In this document: positions 1 through 10,113 of the stretch, in pieces | Position numbering within the stretch: position 1 is the stretch's first letter | Layout of the letters: each line of letters begins with the position of its first letter | DNA from: Bacilli bacterium | GTDB taxonomy: Bacteria > Bacillota_I > Bacilli_A > RF39 > UBA660 | Reading direction: 5' to 3' | Assembly (NCBI GenBank): GCA_016290195.1 | Contig: JAEETF010000030.1 | Location: forward strand, 1 to 35,727 | DNA length: 35,727 nt | Program-made: the position numbers and the translations under genes | Notes under the pieces: generated by a model | Seen by the model: only the letters and a program-made list of their open reading frames with translations | Databases searched by the model: none | Told to the model about the DNA's origin: nothing

Positions 1-1
1 T

Positions 2-77
<76 letters not shown>

Positions 78-95
78 TTCTTTTTGATAGTAGCT

Positions 96-172
96 GCGCT
101 CGTAGCTCAGCTGGATAGAGTGTTTGGCTACGAACCAAAAGGTCAGGGGTTCGAATCCCTTCGAGCGCACCA
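96..172 (+). tRNA. tRNA-Arg (ACG)
   Basis: Acceptor GCGCTCG/CGAGCGC, anticodon loop CTACGAA, GGTTCGAATCC T-loop, encoded CCA. Confidence 0.96.
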
Positions 173-178
173 GATTAT

Positions 179-255
179 CGGGAAATGGCTCAACTTGGTA
201 GAGCACTTGGTTTGGGACCAAGGGGTTGCAGGTTCAAATCCTGTTTTCCCGACCA
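179..255 (+). tRNA. tRNA-Pro (TGG)
   Basis: Acceptor CGGGAAA/TTTCCCG, anticodon loop TTTGGGA (TGG), GGTTCAAATCC T-loop, encoded CCA. Confidence 0.95.
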
Positions 256-265
256 TTTAGTATGT

Positions 266-291
266 AAAGCCTTACTCTAAGGCTTTTTTTT
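266..291 (+). terminator. Rho-independent terminator after tRNA cluster
   Basis: AAAGCCTTACTCTAAGGCTTTTTTTT hairpin plus T-run. Confidence 0.85.
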
Positions 292-302
292 GTGGAGGTT
301 TT

Positions 303-1394
303 ATGATTTTTCTAGGTTCAATGCTTTTACTTTGTATACTTGCATTAATAATGGTTTTATTTGTAACTAAAAAAATATATTTATTTGAAATATTAGGAAA
401 AATAAAAAATAAATATATAAGATATATTATTGCATGTATTCCTGCTTTAATAATTATGCCTATGTTGTGGATTAATTATTTTAATACTATTATTGTTTTA
501 TTTACGTTAGTAGTATTTTGGATTATTGGTGATTTAATTTGCTTATTAATAAAAAAAATAACTAAAAAAGTTATTAAAAATATAACTAGAGGTACTATAA
601 TTCTATTATTTACTACTATATATTTTGTTATTGGATTTTATTTAGCTCATAATGTTGTTGAAACAAAATATACTATAGAGACAAATAAAAATATTGGTAT
701 GGAACAATTTAGAATTGCACAAATATCTGATAGTCATATTGGTTCTACTATGGATGGCAAACAGTTTAGCAAATATATGGACAGAATAAATAATACAAAT
801 CCTGATATTGTTGTTATAACTGGTGATTATGTTGACGACGATACTAGTTTTTATGATATGCGTATAGCTAGTGAAGGTCTTGGAAAATTGAAAACTAAAT
901 ATGGAGTATATTTTATTTATGGTAATCATGATAAAGGATATTTTGATTATCGTGATTTCGATGATAATGATTTAAGGAAAGAACTTCAAAAAAATAATGT
1001 TATTATTTTGGAAGATGAAGTAGTAGAATTAACAGATAAAATATATTTAATAGGAAGACAAGATAAGACTGTTAAAGATAGAAAATCGATTCAAAAACTA
1101 GTTGAAAATTTAGATAAAAATAAGTATATGATTGATCTTAACCATCAACCAAATGATTATAAAAATGAAGAACAAGCAGGTGTTGATTTAGTCTTATCAG
1201 GACATACTCATGGAGGACAATTCTTCCCTCTTGGACAAATAGGAACATTATTAGGTTTTAATGATGGATATTATGGACTTGAAAAAAGAGGTAATACTAA
1301 TTTTATAATAAATTCTGGTTTAGGAGACTGGACTATAAAATTTAAAATAGGAACTATTTCAGAATATACTATTATTGATATAGTAAAAAAATAG
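303..1394 (+). CDS. Membrane-anchored metallophosphoesterase (calcineurin-like, YkuE/YaeI type)
   Basis: N-terminal TM helices, then motifs ISDSHIG, ITGDYVDD, YGNHDKG, LSGHTHGGQ. Confidence 0.9.
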   Translation: MIFLGSMLLLCILALIMVLFVTKKIYLFEILGKIKNKYIRYIIACIPALIIMPMLWINYFNTIIVLFTLVVFWIIGDLICLLIKKITKKVIKNITRGTIILLFTTIYFVIGFYLAHNVVETKYTIETNKNIGMEQFRIAQISDSHIGSTMDGKQFSKYMDRINNTNPDIVVITGDYVDDDTSFYDMRIASEGLGKLKTKYGVYFIYGNHDKGYFDYRDFDDNDLRKELQKNNVIILEDEVVELTDKIYLIGRQDKTVKDRKSIQKLVENLDKNKYMIDLNHQPNDYKNEEQAGVDLVLSGHTHGGQFFPLGQIGTLLGFNDGYYGLEKRGNTNFIINSGLGDWTIKFKIGTISEYTIIDIVKK

Positions 1395-1396
1395 AT

Positions 1397-1421
1397 AGAA
1401 GAAGATTTTCTTCTTTTTTTG
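1397..1421 (+). terminator. Rho-independent terminator
   Basis: GAAGAAGATTTTCTTCTTTTTTT. Confidence 0.7.
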
Positions 1422-1452
1422 CATATTTTTCTAAAAAATCATAAAATTAAGT

Positions 1453-1950
1453 ATGAGAACAATAATACATGATTTAGATAAAGAAAAACTATCAAAATTT
1501 AATTTTGATATGGAAGATTATATTGTAAATGCTAATGAATGCAAAAATAGTTGTATTGGTTGTTTTTCGTGTTGGATTAAGCATTCTAAATATTGTTTTT
1601 ATAAAGATAACTTTTCAAAATTAGTAGATAAACTTAAAAATTCTGATGAATTAATTATAATTAGTAAATCAAGATATGGTTGTTATAGTACAAACATTAA
1701 AAGAGTGTTAGAACGATGTCTAGGCTATGTATTACCATATTTTGAAGTACGAAATAATATGATTCATCATAAATTACGTTATAAGAATAATTTAGAGATT
1801 AATACTTTTTTCTATGGAGTCGCTTCAAAAGAAGATCAAGATAATTTATATTCATTAGTTAAAGCAAATTGTATTAATCTTGGTGTTATTAATTTTAACG
1901 TTAATTGTTTTAATGAAATTGAGGAGATAACAAATGCATGTTTTGATTAA
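1453..1950 (+). CDS. Flavodoxin-like/NAD(P)H-dependent FMN reductase family protein
   Basis: CKNSCIGCFSCWIKHSKYC cysteine cluster, ELIIISKSRYG, RNNMIHHKLRY; overlaps a second flavoprotein-like ORF. Confidence 0.7.
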   Translation: MRTIIHDLDKEKLSKFNFDMEDYIVNANECKNSCIGCFSCWIKHSKYCFYKDNFSKLVDKLKNSDELIIISKSRYGCYSTNIKRVLERCLGYVLPYFEVRNNMIHHKLRYKNNLEINTFFYGVASKEDQDNLYSLVKANCINLGVINFNVNCFNEIEEITNACFD

Positions 1951-2479
1951 TGGAAGCCAGAAAAGTAAGAGTAGTAATTCAGAATATTTTTTAGAATACA
2001 TTAGTAAAAATATCAATGAATGTACTATTTTTAGTTTAAAAAAAGATAGTTATAAAAACATTATTAGTAGCATTAAAGAGTCTGAAAATGTAGTTATGGC
2101 ATTTCCTTTGTATGTTGATAGTCCAAACACAGTGACAATTTGTTTTTTAGATTATATATATGATAATAATATTACTATAAATAAAAATATTTATGTTGTT
2201 ATTAATTGTGGTTTTAGAGAAGGAGAACATAATATAACTGCTCTTAATATTATAAAAAACTGGTGTAAAAAAGTTCACGCTAATTATTGCGGAGCCGTTT
2301 TAATTGGTGCAGGTGAAGTTGCTGGAAATAAAAAGTATCAATTCATTAGTAAAAAAGTTTTCAAATGTTTGAATAAACTTAGTAATGATATTGAGAATAA
2401 TATAGTCTCAAAAGATATGATAACAACTGTTAGTTTATTAAATAATAAACTATATTGTATGATTGCCAATATATCTTAG
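1934..2479 (+). CDS. NADPH-dependent FMN reductase / flavodoxin-like protein
   Basis: N-terminal VLINGSQKSKSSNSEYFL phosphate-binding loop, VVMAFPLYVDSPN, VVINCGFREGEHN. Confidence 0.7.
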   Translation: MHVLINGSQKSKSSNSEYFLEYISKNINECTIFSLKKDSYKNIISSIKESENVVMAFPLYVDSPNTVTICFLDYIYDNNITINKNIYVVINCGFREGEHNITALNIIKNWCKKVHANYCGAVLIGAGEVAGNKKYQFISKKVFKCLNKLSNDIENNIVSKDMITTVSLLNNKLYCMIANIS

Positions 2480-2888
2480 AATAAAGACAGTAAAAAAAAT
2501 AATTTAACTAAGAATGATATAATGAAACAATGAAAGGAACTTATAAAAGCTCCCTTTTATAAAATTCAAATAATTTAAAAATTTTTCTAATGGAACAAGT
2601 GTTGCAATAATTTTTACGTTTTTGCTCATAACTGATTTTCAGTAATTTCTAAATACAATTTATCAGATATAAAAAAGTATCAATTAATAATCATAATCAT
2701 GATTTTCTAAATTATCATTGAATTTACTTTAAATATTAAAATTATGTACATTTTTTTATAAATGTTTACAAAAACGTTACTTATAAATCATTTGATGTAG
2801 TCATTAACTAATTATGAACGATAATATGCGAAATATTATATTTAATTGTTAAAATTAAATGAATAACAAGTATAAAGGAGATATTTAA

Positions 2889-3071
2889 ATGAATGATGAT
2901 AAAAAGAAACCAGAAATAGATATATTAACACTATATAGAAATTATTTATGTGCTTTACAAGAAAGAAAAGAAAATGGAACAAAATATGGTGATACAGATA
3001 ATATGATTAGTTTTTATGAAAAACATTTAAATTTAAAATCAAAAAAAATGGTAAATAAAAAGAAAAAATAA
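2889..3071 (+). CDS. Small hypothetical protein (60 aa)
   Basis: ORF with AAAGGAGA RBS at a suitable spacing, followed by a terminator; no family recognised. Confidence 0.55.
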   Translation: MNDDKKKPEIDILTLYRNYLCALQERKENGTKYGDTDNMISFYEKHLNLKSKKMVNKKKK

Positions 3072-3097
3072 TTTAACAATTATTTATTATCTAAAAA

Positions 3098-3127
3098 ACA
3101 AAAAAGAACTTTTAAAAAGTTCTTTTT
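3098..3127. terminator. Rho-independent terminator
   Basis: AAAAAAGAACTTTTAAAAAGTTCTTTTT, A-run and T-run on both sides. Confidence 0.8.
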
Positions 3128-3135
3128 AATTCATA

Positions 3136-3209
3136 TGGAGGGCCCGACCGGATTTGAACCAGCGATCAGGGAGTTGCAGTCCCATGCCTTACCACTTGGC
3201 TACGGACCC
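3136..3209 (-). tRNA. tRNA-Cys (GCA)
   Basis: Reverse complement GGGTCCG...CTGCAAC...GGTTCAAATCC...CGGGCCCTCCA; anticodon GCA, encoded CCA. Confidence 0.95.
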
Positions 3210-3304
3210 ACGCAAAATAATTATATCAAACATTAATTTAATTTACAAGTATTTATGTTTAAAAATAGAAACTTGTGCATACTATTAATGTTTGGAGGAA
3301 ATAC

Positions 3305-5150
3305 TATGCATAAAGAAAAAATAATATTTAGTATTTTATCAATTTTTTTAACAATTTCATTAATATATTATATTTTAATTTTTAAAAATATTGAGAATGT
3401 ATTTAGATTAATAATTATTAGTATTTTAATAATTATTGATATTGTTATTTTAGTAAAAATATGGAAGTCTAAATTAACTTTTACTAAAGGAGTATTCTTT
3501 TGTACATATATTTTATTTCTTATGGTAGCAATTACTAATTTAAAAGACATATATGGTAATTTAAAGAGTATTAGTGCTTCATATAGTATATCTGGTAGTA
3601 GTATAGTAAAACTCAAAGGAAAAGAGCTAAATAATAGAAAAATAGGGGTATTATTTGATGATATGGAACATTTAAAAGTGTTATCATTTTATAATTTAGA
3701 ATTAGTAGTTGAAAATAGTTATTTAGATATATTAAATGATTTATATGAAGAAAAAATATATTATGCCTATTTACCATCTAATTATATTCAAATGTTTAAT
3801 ATGTTAGAACAGTATAAGTCAATTGAAAATGATACTGAAGTAATATATACTAATTATAAAAAAGTAAAAATTGAAAATAATAATATTGATATTATTAATA
3901 ATCCATTTAGTATATTAGTAATGGGTGTTGATTCTAATTCTGAAAGTTCATTTAATGGTGATGCTTTAATATTAATAACATTTAATCCTAAAACATTAAA
4001 ATCAACTGTTTTAAGTATACCAAGAGATACATATACTAATATTACTTGTTTTAATAACAATAGAAAAAATAAAATTACTCACGCTGCTTGGTATGGTGAA
4101 GATTGTATGATATCATCAATAGAAAATTTATTTGATATTAAAATTAATTATTTTGTAAAAATAAATTTTGAAGGATTTGTATCTTTAGTAGATTTATTAG
4201 GTGGTATAGAAGTAGATGTTCCTATTTCTTTTTGTGAACAAGATAGTAAAAGAAATTTTGATAATCAAATATGCCTTGAAAAAGGATTAAAAAATTTAAA
4301 TGGTGAAGAAGCACTTGCACTTGCAAGACATAGAAAAACGATAAATGATTTTATTAGAAATGATAATCAAAAAATAATTCTTGAATCATTAGTAAAAAAA
4401 ATAAGTAATGACTTAAGTATTGATAAGTTAAAAGGAATATTAAATATTATTAGTAAAAATATAACTACCAATATGAGTATAGATAATATTATGAATTTAT
4501 ATAATTTAGTATCTAAGAAAGATTTGCTTTCAAAAAGTCAAATTCTTAAATTAGAAGGTGAAGATGCATATATATATGATTATGATTTTATTCATAATGA
4601 AGGAATGGATATGTTACTATATGATTTTGTACCTAATAATGATAATATTAATTATGTATCGAGTATAATGCAAGAAAACTTATATGGGAAAGTAAATAGT
4701 GCTATTAAAGATAGAAGCGTTATATTATTACCAGAATTTAATAATATTAATGAAGCTAAGGATTTTTGTAATAAACATAATATTATATTAGATATAGAAT
4801 ATAAAGATAGTAATAGTGATGGCGTTGTTTTAAGTCAAAATATACCACCAAATACTGATATTGATTATATATCTGATTTAACAATTGAAGTATCTAAAAA
4901 GAAAGAAAAAATAAATTGTTTAAGTGAAGAATATAAAAATAGTGATAAATGTATTATTCCTAATTTTATCGGTAAGGATTATGATGAATTTAAAACTTGG
5001 TTAAAACAAAATAATTATAGTTTTATAATAAACACTAATACTATTAAAGATAATGATAATAAGGGAAAGATAATAAAGCAATCTATAAGTGGAGTATATA
5101 TAGTAGATTTAATTGGTAAAAAAATAGAAATAACTTATGTCGAAAAATAA
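3305..5150 (+). CDS. LytR-CpsA-Psr (LCP) family protein with C-terminal PASTA-like repeats
   Basis: VMGVDSN, DALILITFNP, LSIPRDTYT, LVDLLGGIEVDVP, GEEALALARHR; C-terminal VILLPEFNN... and CIIPNFIGKDYDEFKTWLKQNNY... segments. ORF opens at 3255, but ATG 3305 follows GGAGGA. Confidence 0.88.
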
Positions 5151-5172
5151 AAAACCTATTCAGGTTTTTTAT
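5149..5172. terminator. Bidirectional terminator between convergent genes
   Basis: AAAAAACCTATTCAGGTTTTTTATTTT. Confidence 0.8.
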
Positions 5173-7195
5173 TTTGTACTATTGATTCTGATTCTTTAGT
5201 TTTCTTAATTAAGTCATAAGTAATAATTGAATCAGAAATTGATATTGCTTCATTAGCTTTATCAATACCATTATTTATATAATCTAGTGTTATTGTTTCA
5301 TCCGGATTAATTAATTTCCATTCCTCTTTTTGACCTAAATAATATAATTTGTCGGTAAGCCAGTCACCATTAGGGAATACAACAATATTATCTTTAACAT
5401 TAAATATATCATGTCCTAGACTATATTTACTAGAAAAATTGAACATGTTTCCAAGAGTAGGTAGAACATCATACATACCCATGGCACTATCTACTTCACC
5501 ATGAAGTTTCTTTTGTATATCCTTGTCTTTTGTCCAAATAATAAGTGGCACTTTTCTATTTAATTCATAAAAATAATTATCAATAGTTACGTAATCAGGA
5601 TCTTCTTTATCTTTTATTGAATCAGTTTCTGGATCATAATTATAGAATCTGTTAAATTCTGCTTTTTTAAGCTTAGCATCATGATCGCCATAAATAATTA
5701 TAACTAAATCATCAAGAAGACCTTCTTTATCTAAGTCATCAATTAATTGACCAATGGCCTCATCAGCATAATGAACAGTCTTTAAATAGTCACCCATTGT
5801 TGTACCTTCAAGATATGGTGCAGTAACAGTTTCTTTTAAACCAGTTTCTTTATTTTCTACCTCATATTTATAAGTAACATCAAAGTCGACTGTTTCAGCA
5901 GCAGCAAATGGTGTATGATTTGTAAGCATAATTAGAATACCATAATATTTTTCATTATTTTCATCAATATCTTTTATCTTTTCAACAGCTTGTCTAAAGA
6001 ATGACTTATCACTTAATCCAAGACCAAGTACTTCATCAATTTCAAAGTCTTTATTGTAGCAATAGAAACGATCATAACCAAGAGATTCATGAGCTACATT
6101 TCTATTCCAAAAAGTACAATTATTAGCATGCATACTAAATGTATAATAATTTTGTTCTTTTAATAATTTTGGGATTGTTACATATTCACGATCATAATAA
6201 TTTACAAATACTGTTCCACTTGAAGATGGCATAAGTGAAGTATTGAATGTAAATTCAGTATCACTACTTGTACCAACACTATCTTGAGCATAAAAATTTG
6301 TAAAATATAATCCTTCTTTAGCTAATTTATTAAGATTAGGTGTAACTTCTTTGTTATTTATTTTTGTATCCATTGTAAATTTTTGAATACTTTCAGCATG
6401 AATAACAAGGACATTTTTATCTTTTAATAAATTAGTATATTTATTATCTTCATGTGTATAATCTTTATTATCATAATATTCTCTAAATGTTTTAGCATGT
6501 TCATCATATCCAAATAATGGACTAATTTGTGGTTTTATACTTATTACTAAATCATTAAATTGATATAAATATAGTCCAAATTTCATAACAACATATTCAC
6601 GATTCCATTGTTTACTAAAACGACCAATATCTAAGTTGCTAAGAGTGGAAACAAAAAGTCCTACGAAAATTACTCCAACAATCAATGTATTTAGTAAAAA
6701 TTGTTTAGCATTTTGTTTAATTTTATCATAATATTTTTTCCTTTTTAAACTACCATGAACGATAATTAAAATAATAATTTGTAGTATATAAATAAAGTCT
6801 TTTGCTTCCATAACATTTTGAACAATTGCATCTGATACTCCAAGTGCTTGAAGTGAAGTTGCAATTAATGAAAAAGAAGTAAATGATAAAAAGTTATTAT
6901 AATAAACTGAATTAACTACGCATATTGTAGTAAAAAATATAGACCAAACTAAATAATATTTAAATCTATTTTTAGGTTTAAATAAATAACCAAAAGATGC
7001 AATAATTAATATTACAGCAATATCAGCTAAAAGTGGTTTAAGTTCTAATGGATTTTTTACTGAAAAACTTCTAATTAGAAGTTCATTAATTATTGAAGTA
7101 ATAACAAATGTTAAAAATAATACATTCGTTTTGCAATAATCACTTATTTTTTTCATAATTTTATTAAACAATTTACTCACCTCATAAACTAGCAA
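5156..7195 (-). CDS. LTA synthase family / sulfatase-domain membrane protein
   Basis: Five-TM N-terminus, NVLVIHAESIQKF, FYAQDSVGTSSDTEF, HANNCTFWNRN, IIYGDHDAKL. Confidence 0.9.
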   Translation of the reverse strand: MLVYEVSKLFNKIMKKISDYCKTNVLFLTFVITSIINELLIRSFSVKNPLELKPLLADIAVILIIASFGYLFKPKNRFKYYLVWSIFFTTICVVNSVYYNNFLSFTSFSLIATSLQALGVSDAIVQNVMEAKDFIYILQIIILIIVHGSLKRKKYYDKIKQNAKQFLLNTLIVGVIFVGLFVSTLSNLDIGRFSKQWNREYVVMKFGLYLYQFNDLVISIKPQISPLFGYDEHAKTFREYYDNKDYTHEDNKYTNLLKDKNVLVIHAESIQKFTMDTKINNKEVTPNLNKLAKEGLYFTNFYAQDSVGTSSDTEFTFNTSLMPSSSGTVFVNYYDREYVTIPKLLKEQNYYTFSMHANNCTFWNRNVAHESLGYDRFYCYNKDFEIDEVLGLGLSDKSFFRQAVEKIKDIDENNEKYYGILIMLTNHTPFAAAETVDFDVTYKYEVENKETGLKETVTAPYLEGTTMGDYLKTVHYADEAIGQLIDDLDKEGLLDDLVIIIYGDHDAKLKKAEFNRFYNYDPETDSIKDKEDPDYVTIDNYFYELNRKVPLIIWTKDKDIQKKLHGEVDSAMGMYDVLPTLGNMFNFSSKYSLGHDIFNVKDNIVVFPNGDWLTDKLYYLGQKEEWKLINPDETITLDYINNGIDKANEAISISDSIITYDLIKKTKESESIVQNKKPE

Positions 7196-7218
7196 TATTA
7201 TAACACTTTTTAAAATAA

Positions 7219-7245
7219 TAAAGCAAACTATAAGTTTGCTTTTTG
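7219..7245 (-). terminator. Terminator of the HD-GYP operon
   Basis: AAGCAAACTATAAGTTTGCTTTTT inverted repeat at the 3' end of the 7228..7728 gene. Confidence 0.65.
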
Positions 7246-7728
7246 GTATATTTTTTCATTATCTGGTAAGATGATAGTGTATTTTTTATTTTCTTTTTCT
7301 ACTATAGGGCTTAAAGTCCAATTTTTTTCCATAAAATCTATGATTTTATTAATGACTAATATTTCATTTTCTTCAATATGTTCACAGGCATCAAGAAAAG
7401 TTAAAACGCAGTCTTCAATTGATACATGTTTTGAATTATTAGTAGATAATTCGTGATAAAGATTCATAACATCATGTTTATTTTCAATAATTGGTGCATC
7501 TTGTAAAGATAATTCTATACCAAAATTTAATGTTTCATAATCTTGAATAATATTTAAAGTATAATCAAGTTTTAAATAAGTAAATATATCATTTAAAATA
7601 TCTATTTCTTCTTTTGAAAAAATAGGACTATCAAGTAATAAATTAAGAGCTATATTCATAATACGTTTATCGTTTTGATTTTTTGATAGTGCAATATGTT
7701 TTTTTATAGTTTCTATATAATTAGGCAT
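7228..7728 (-). CDS. Hypothetical protein co-encoded with HD-GYP protein
   Basis: 166-aa ORF overlapping the end of the upstream HD-GYP gene by 8 bp; no recognisable domain. Confidence 0.75.
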   Translation of the reverse strand: MPNYIETIKKHIALSKNQNDKRIMNIALNLLLDSPIFSKEEIDILNDIFTYLKLDYTLNIIQDYETLNFGIELSLQDAPIIENKHDVMNLYHELSTNNSKHVSIEDCVLTFLDACEHIEENEILVINKIIDFMEKNWTLSPIVEKENKKYTIILPDNEKIYQKANL

Positions 7729-8926
7729 ATTCTTTAGCTCCTTTATTAATTATTTTTTGCATATTTTCATATGTAACATCAGCAATAGCTTTTTGTTTAT
7801 TAAGTTCATTCATAATAGTCTTACTATTTTTTATTGTTTTAATAAATAATTTGACAAGTTCAGGATTATAAAAATAACCTAATCCACCATCTTCTTTAGA
7901 TTTAGTATGATCCAGTAAATCATTTAATGCATCAGAAACAGATTTAACATGATTGTATGTTCTTTGACTAGTCATTGCATCAAATGAATCAGCAATTGCA
8001 ATTATTTGAGCACCAAGTGAAATTTCATCTTCTTTTAAGCCATCTGGATATCCAGAACCATCAAGTTTTTCATGATGACCACGAATAGAATCTTTAATCT
8101 TATTATAAGCATTATTAGGCAGTAGTGCAGTACCAAGTTCAACATGCTTTTTCATTAAATTAAATTCAAAATCAGTTAAACCAGAAGTTTTAGTAATTAT
8201 AGCATCTGGAAGGGCAATTTTTCCAATGTCGTGTAAATTAGCAGCTAAAATAAGATCTTCAATTTCAGTATTATTAAGTCCATATGCCATACCAAGAGCT
8301 TCTGCATACATAGCAACTCTTTGACAATGACCAGCAGTATAATGATCTTTAAAAGTAATATAACTATTTAATACTTTGGCAAGTTTAAATAAATATTCTT
8401 TAGAAACATCTGAAAAAGTTTTACCTTGAGAATATTCTTTATCAATATCAATACTATGAAGAATTTTATTAGATCTATGCCCAATCATTTCATGTAATTT
8501 AGCTATATTAGATAATTGGCATAAATGAGTTATTTTATTTAATGATTCAGCTACTACTGTTGTATTTTTAGAAACAAATCTTTCGCCTTTTTTTTCTAAA
8601 ATAGTAATATTATCATTAGTAAGTTCAAATGTATTACCAGTATATACTTGTAACTTTTTAGTGGTTACTTTAGCTAGACCACATTTAGAATGATATAATG
8701 CATTTCTAATGTTATTATCTAGCTCAGTGTTTTCATCACATATTAATAAGTCTGGTTTATTTAAAATTTCTTTTTTTTCTAATTCTAAAAATTTAGTGTA
8801 ATCATTTTGAATATCTATAACTTCAAAGTGTTCTTCTGTAAAATATGTTTTCAAAACAACATACTCTCTTGAAGTTAAATTATAAAGCCATACTATATAT
8901 TTATTATTATGGTTCGTATTATTCAT
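7721..8926 (-). CDS. HD-GYP domain protein (putative cyclic-dinucleotide phosphodiesterase) with receiver-like N-terminus
   Basis: HYTAGHCQRVAMYAEAL, ANLHDIGKIALPDAI, GHHEKLDGSGYPDGL, IAIADSFDAMTSQRTY. Confidence 0.9.
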   Translation of the reverse strand: MNNTNHNNKYIVWLYNLTSREYVVLKTYFTEEHFEVIDIQNDYTKFLELEKKEILNKPDLLICDENTELDNNIRNALYHSKCGLAKVTTKKLQVYTGNTFELTNDNITILEKKGERFVSKNTTVVAESLNKITHLCQLSNIAKLHEMIGHRSNKILHSIDIDKEYSQGKTFSDVSKEYLFKLAKVLNSYITFKDHYTAGHCQRVAMYAEALGMAYGLNNTEIEDLILAANLHDIGKIALPDAIITKTSGLTDFEFNLMKKHVELGTALLPNNAYNKIKDSIRGHHEKLDGSGYPDGLKEDEISLGAQIIAIADSFDAMTSQRTYNHVKSVSDALNDLLDHTKSKEDGGLGYFYNPELVKLFIKTIKNSKTIMNELNKQKAIADVTYENMQKIINKGAKEYA

Positions 8927-9002
8927 ATTATCACCATAGGTATTATAACATTTGCGTTAAAGATTGTAAATAATGTGTTATAATATAGATGGAGGGTATG
9001 AC

Positions 9003-10113
9003 ATGGATATAAATTTATTAATAAATACTTATGAAGAACTAAAAAATAAGAGTGAAGAATTATGGAGGGTTCTTTGACTACGATAGGCAAGTACAAAGAA
9101 TAAATGAACTGGAATCTAAGATAAGTGAAGAACATTTTTGGGATGATAAACGTACATCTGAAAATATTATTAATGAACTTAATTATATAAAAAAATTAAT
9201 TGGTGATTTAAAAAATTTAATTGATAATATAAATAATAACTTAGATTTATTAAAAATGTGTCAAAACGAAGAAGATGAGATTTTAGAAGTTATTAATAGT
9301 GAAATTCCAACTATAAAAGATGCTTTGTCAGAACTTGAAATAAAACTATTATTAAGTGATGAATATGATAAAAATGATTGTACAATTGAAATTCATCCAG
9401 GAGCTGGAGGAACAGAATCTCAAGATTGGGCATTAATGCTTAAAAGAATGTATTTAAGATGGTGTGATAAAAAGGGTTATAAGTATGAAATATTAGATGA
9501 ACAAATAGGAGAAGAAGCCGGTATTAAATCAGTTATTTTTCTTATACATGGTTTATATGCCTATGGTAATTTGAAATATGAAAAAGGTGTTCATAGATTA
9601 GTTCGTTTATCACCATTTGATTCGAATAATCGCAGGCATACTTCTTTTGCCTCTGTAGATGTGACTCCTTTGTTTGATGCCGAAAAAATAAATATTGATA
9701 TTAACCCTGCTGATTTAAAAATAGATGTTTATCGTAGTAGTGGTAAAGGTGGACAAGGTGTTAATACTACTGATTCAGCAGTTAGAATAACACATTTACC
9801 AACTAAAATAGTAGTTACTTGTCAAAATGAAAGAAGTCAGATTCAAAATAAAGAAAAAGCACTTGAAGTTTTAAAAAGCAAACTATATAGGATAGAAGAA
9901 GAAAAGAAAAAACAAGAACTTCAAGATTTTAAAGGAGAATTATCTGATATTAATTTTGGATCACAAATAAGAAGTTATGTTATGCATCCATATTCATTGG
10001 TTAAGGATAATCGAACTGGTACTCAAACAAGTGATGTAGTTAGAGTACTTGATGGTGATATTGATAATTTTATATATGATAATTTAAAGGGAGTGAAAGC
10101 TAGTGATATTTAA
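9003..10113 (+). CDS. prfB: Peptide chain release factor 2, expressed by programmed +1 frameshift
   Basis: Frame 1 from ATG 9003 (MDINLLINTYEELKNKSEELWRVL) to TGA 9075-9077; continues in +1 frame DYDRQVQRINELESK. HPGAGGTESQDWALMLKRMY and SSGKGGQGVNTTDSAVRITH are RF2 motifs. Confidence 0.97.
9062..9078 (+). promoter_or_regulatory. prfB programmed frameshift site
   Basis: ATGGAGGGTTCTTTGAC: SD-like GGAGGG just upstream of slippery CTT-TGA-C. Confidence 0.93.

Noticed and set aside
642-929. 95-aa minus-strand ORF
   Set aside because: Antisense to the well-supported metallophosphoesterase; low-complexity Ile/Asn composition typical of AT-rich shadow ORFs.
3368-4060. Minus-strand ORFs 3368..3616 and 3854..4060
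   Set aside because: Antisense to the LCP gene, no RBS or recognisable domain.
9072-9077. prfB considered as a frameshifted pseudogene
   Set aside because: The CTT-TGA-C context with GGAGGG upstream is the conserved programmed frameshift; the rest of the gene is intact.
8923-9135. 70-aa minus-strand ORF
   Set aside because: Overlaps the prfB start and frameshift region in antisense; no coding signal.
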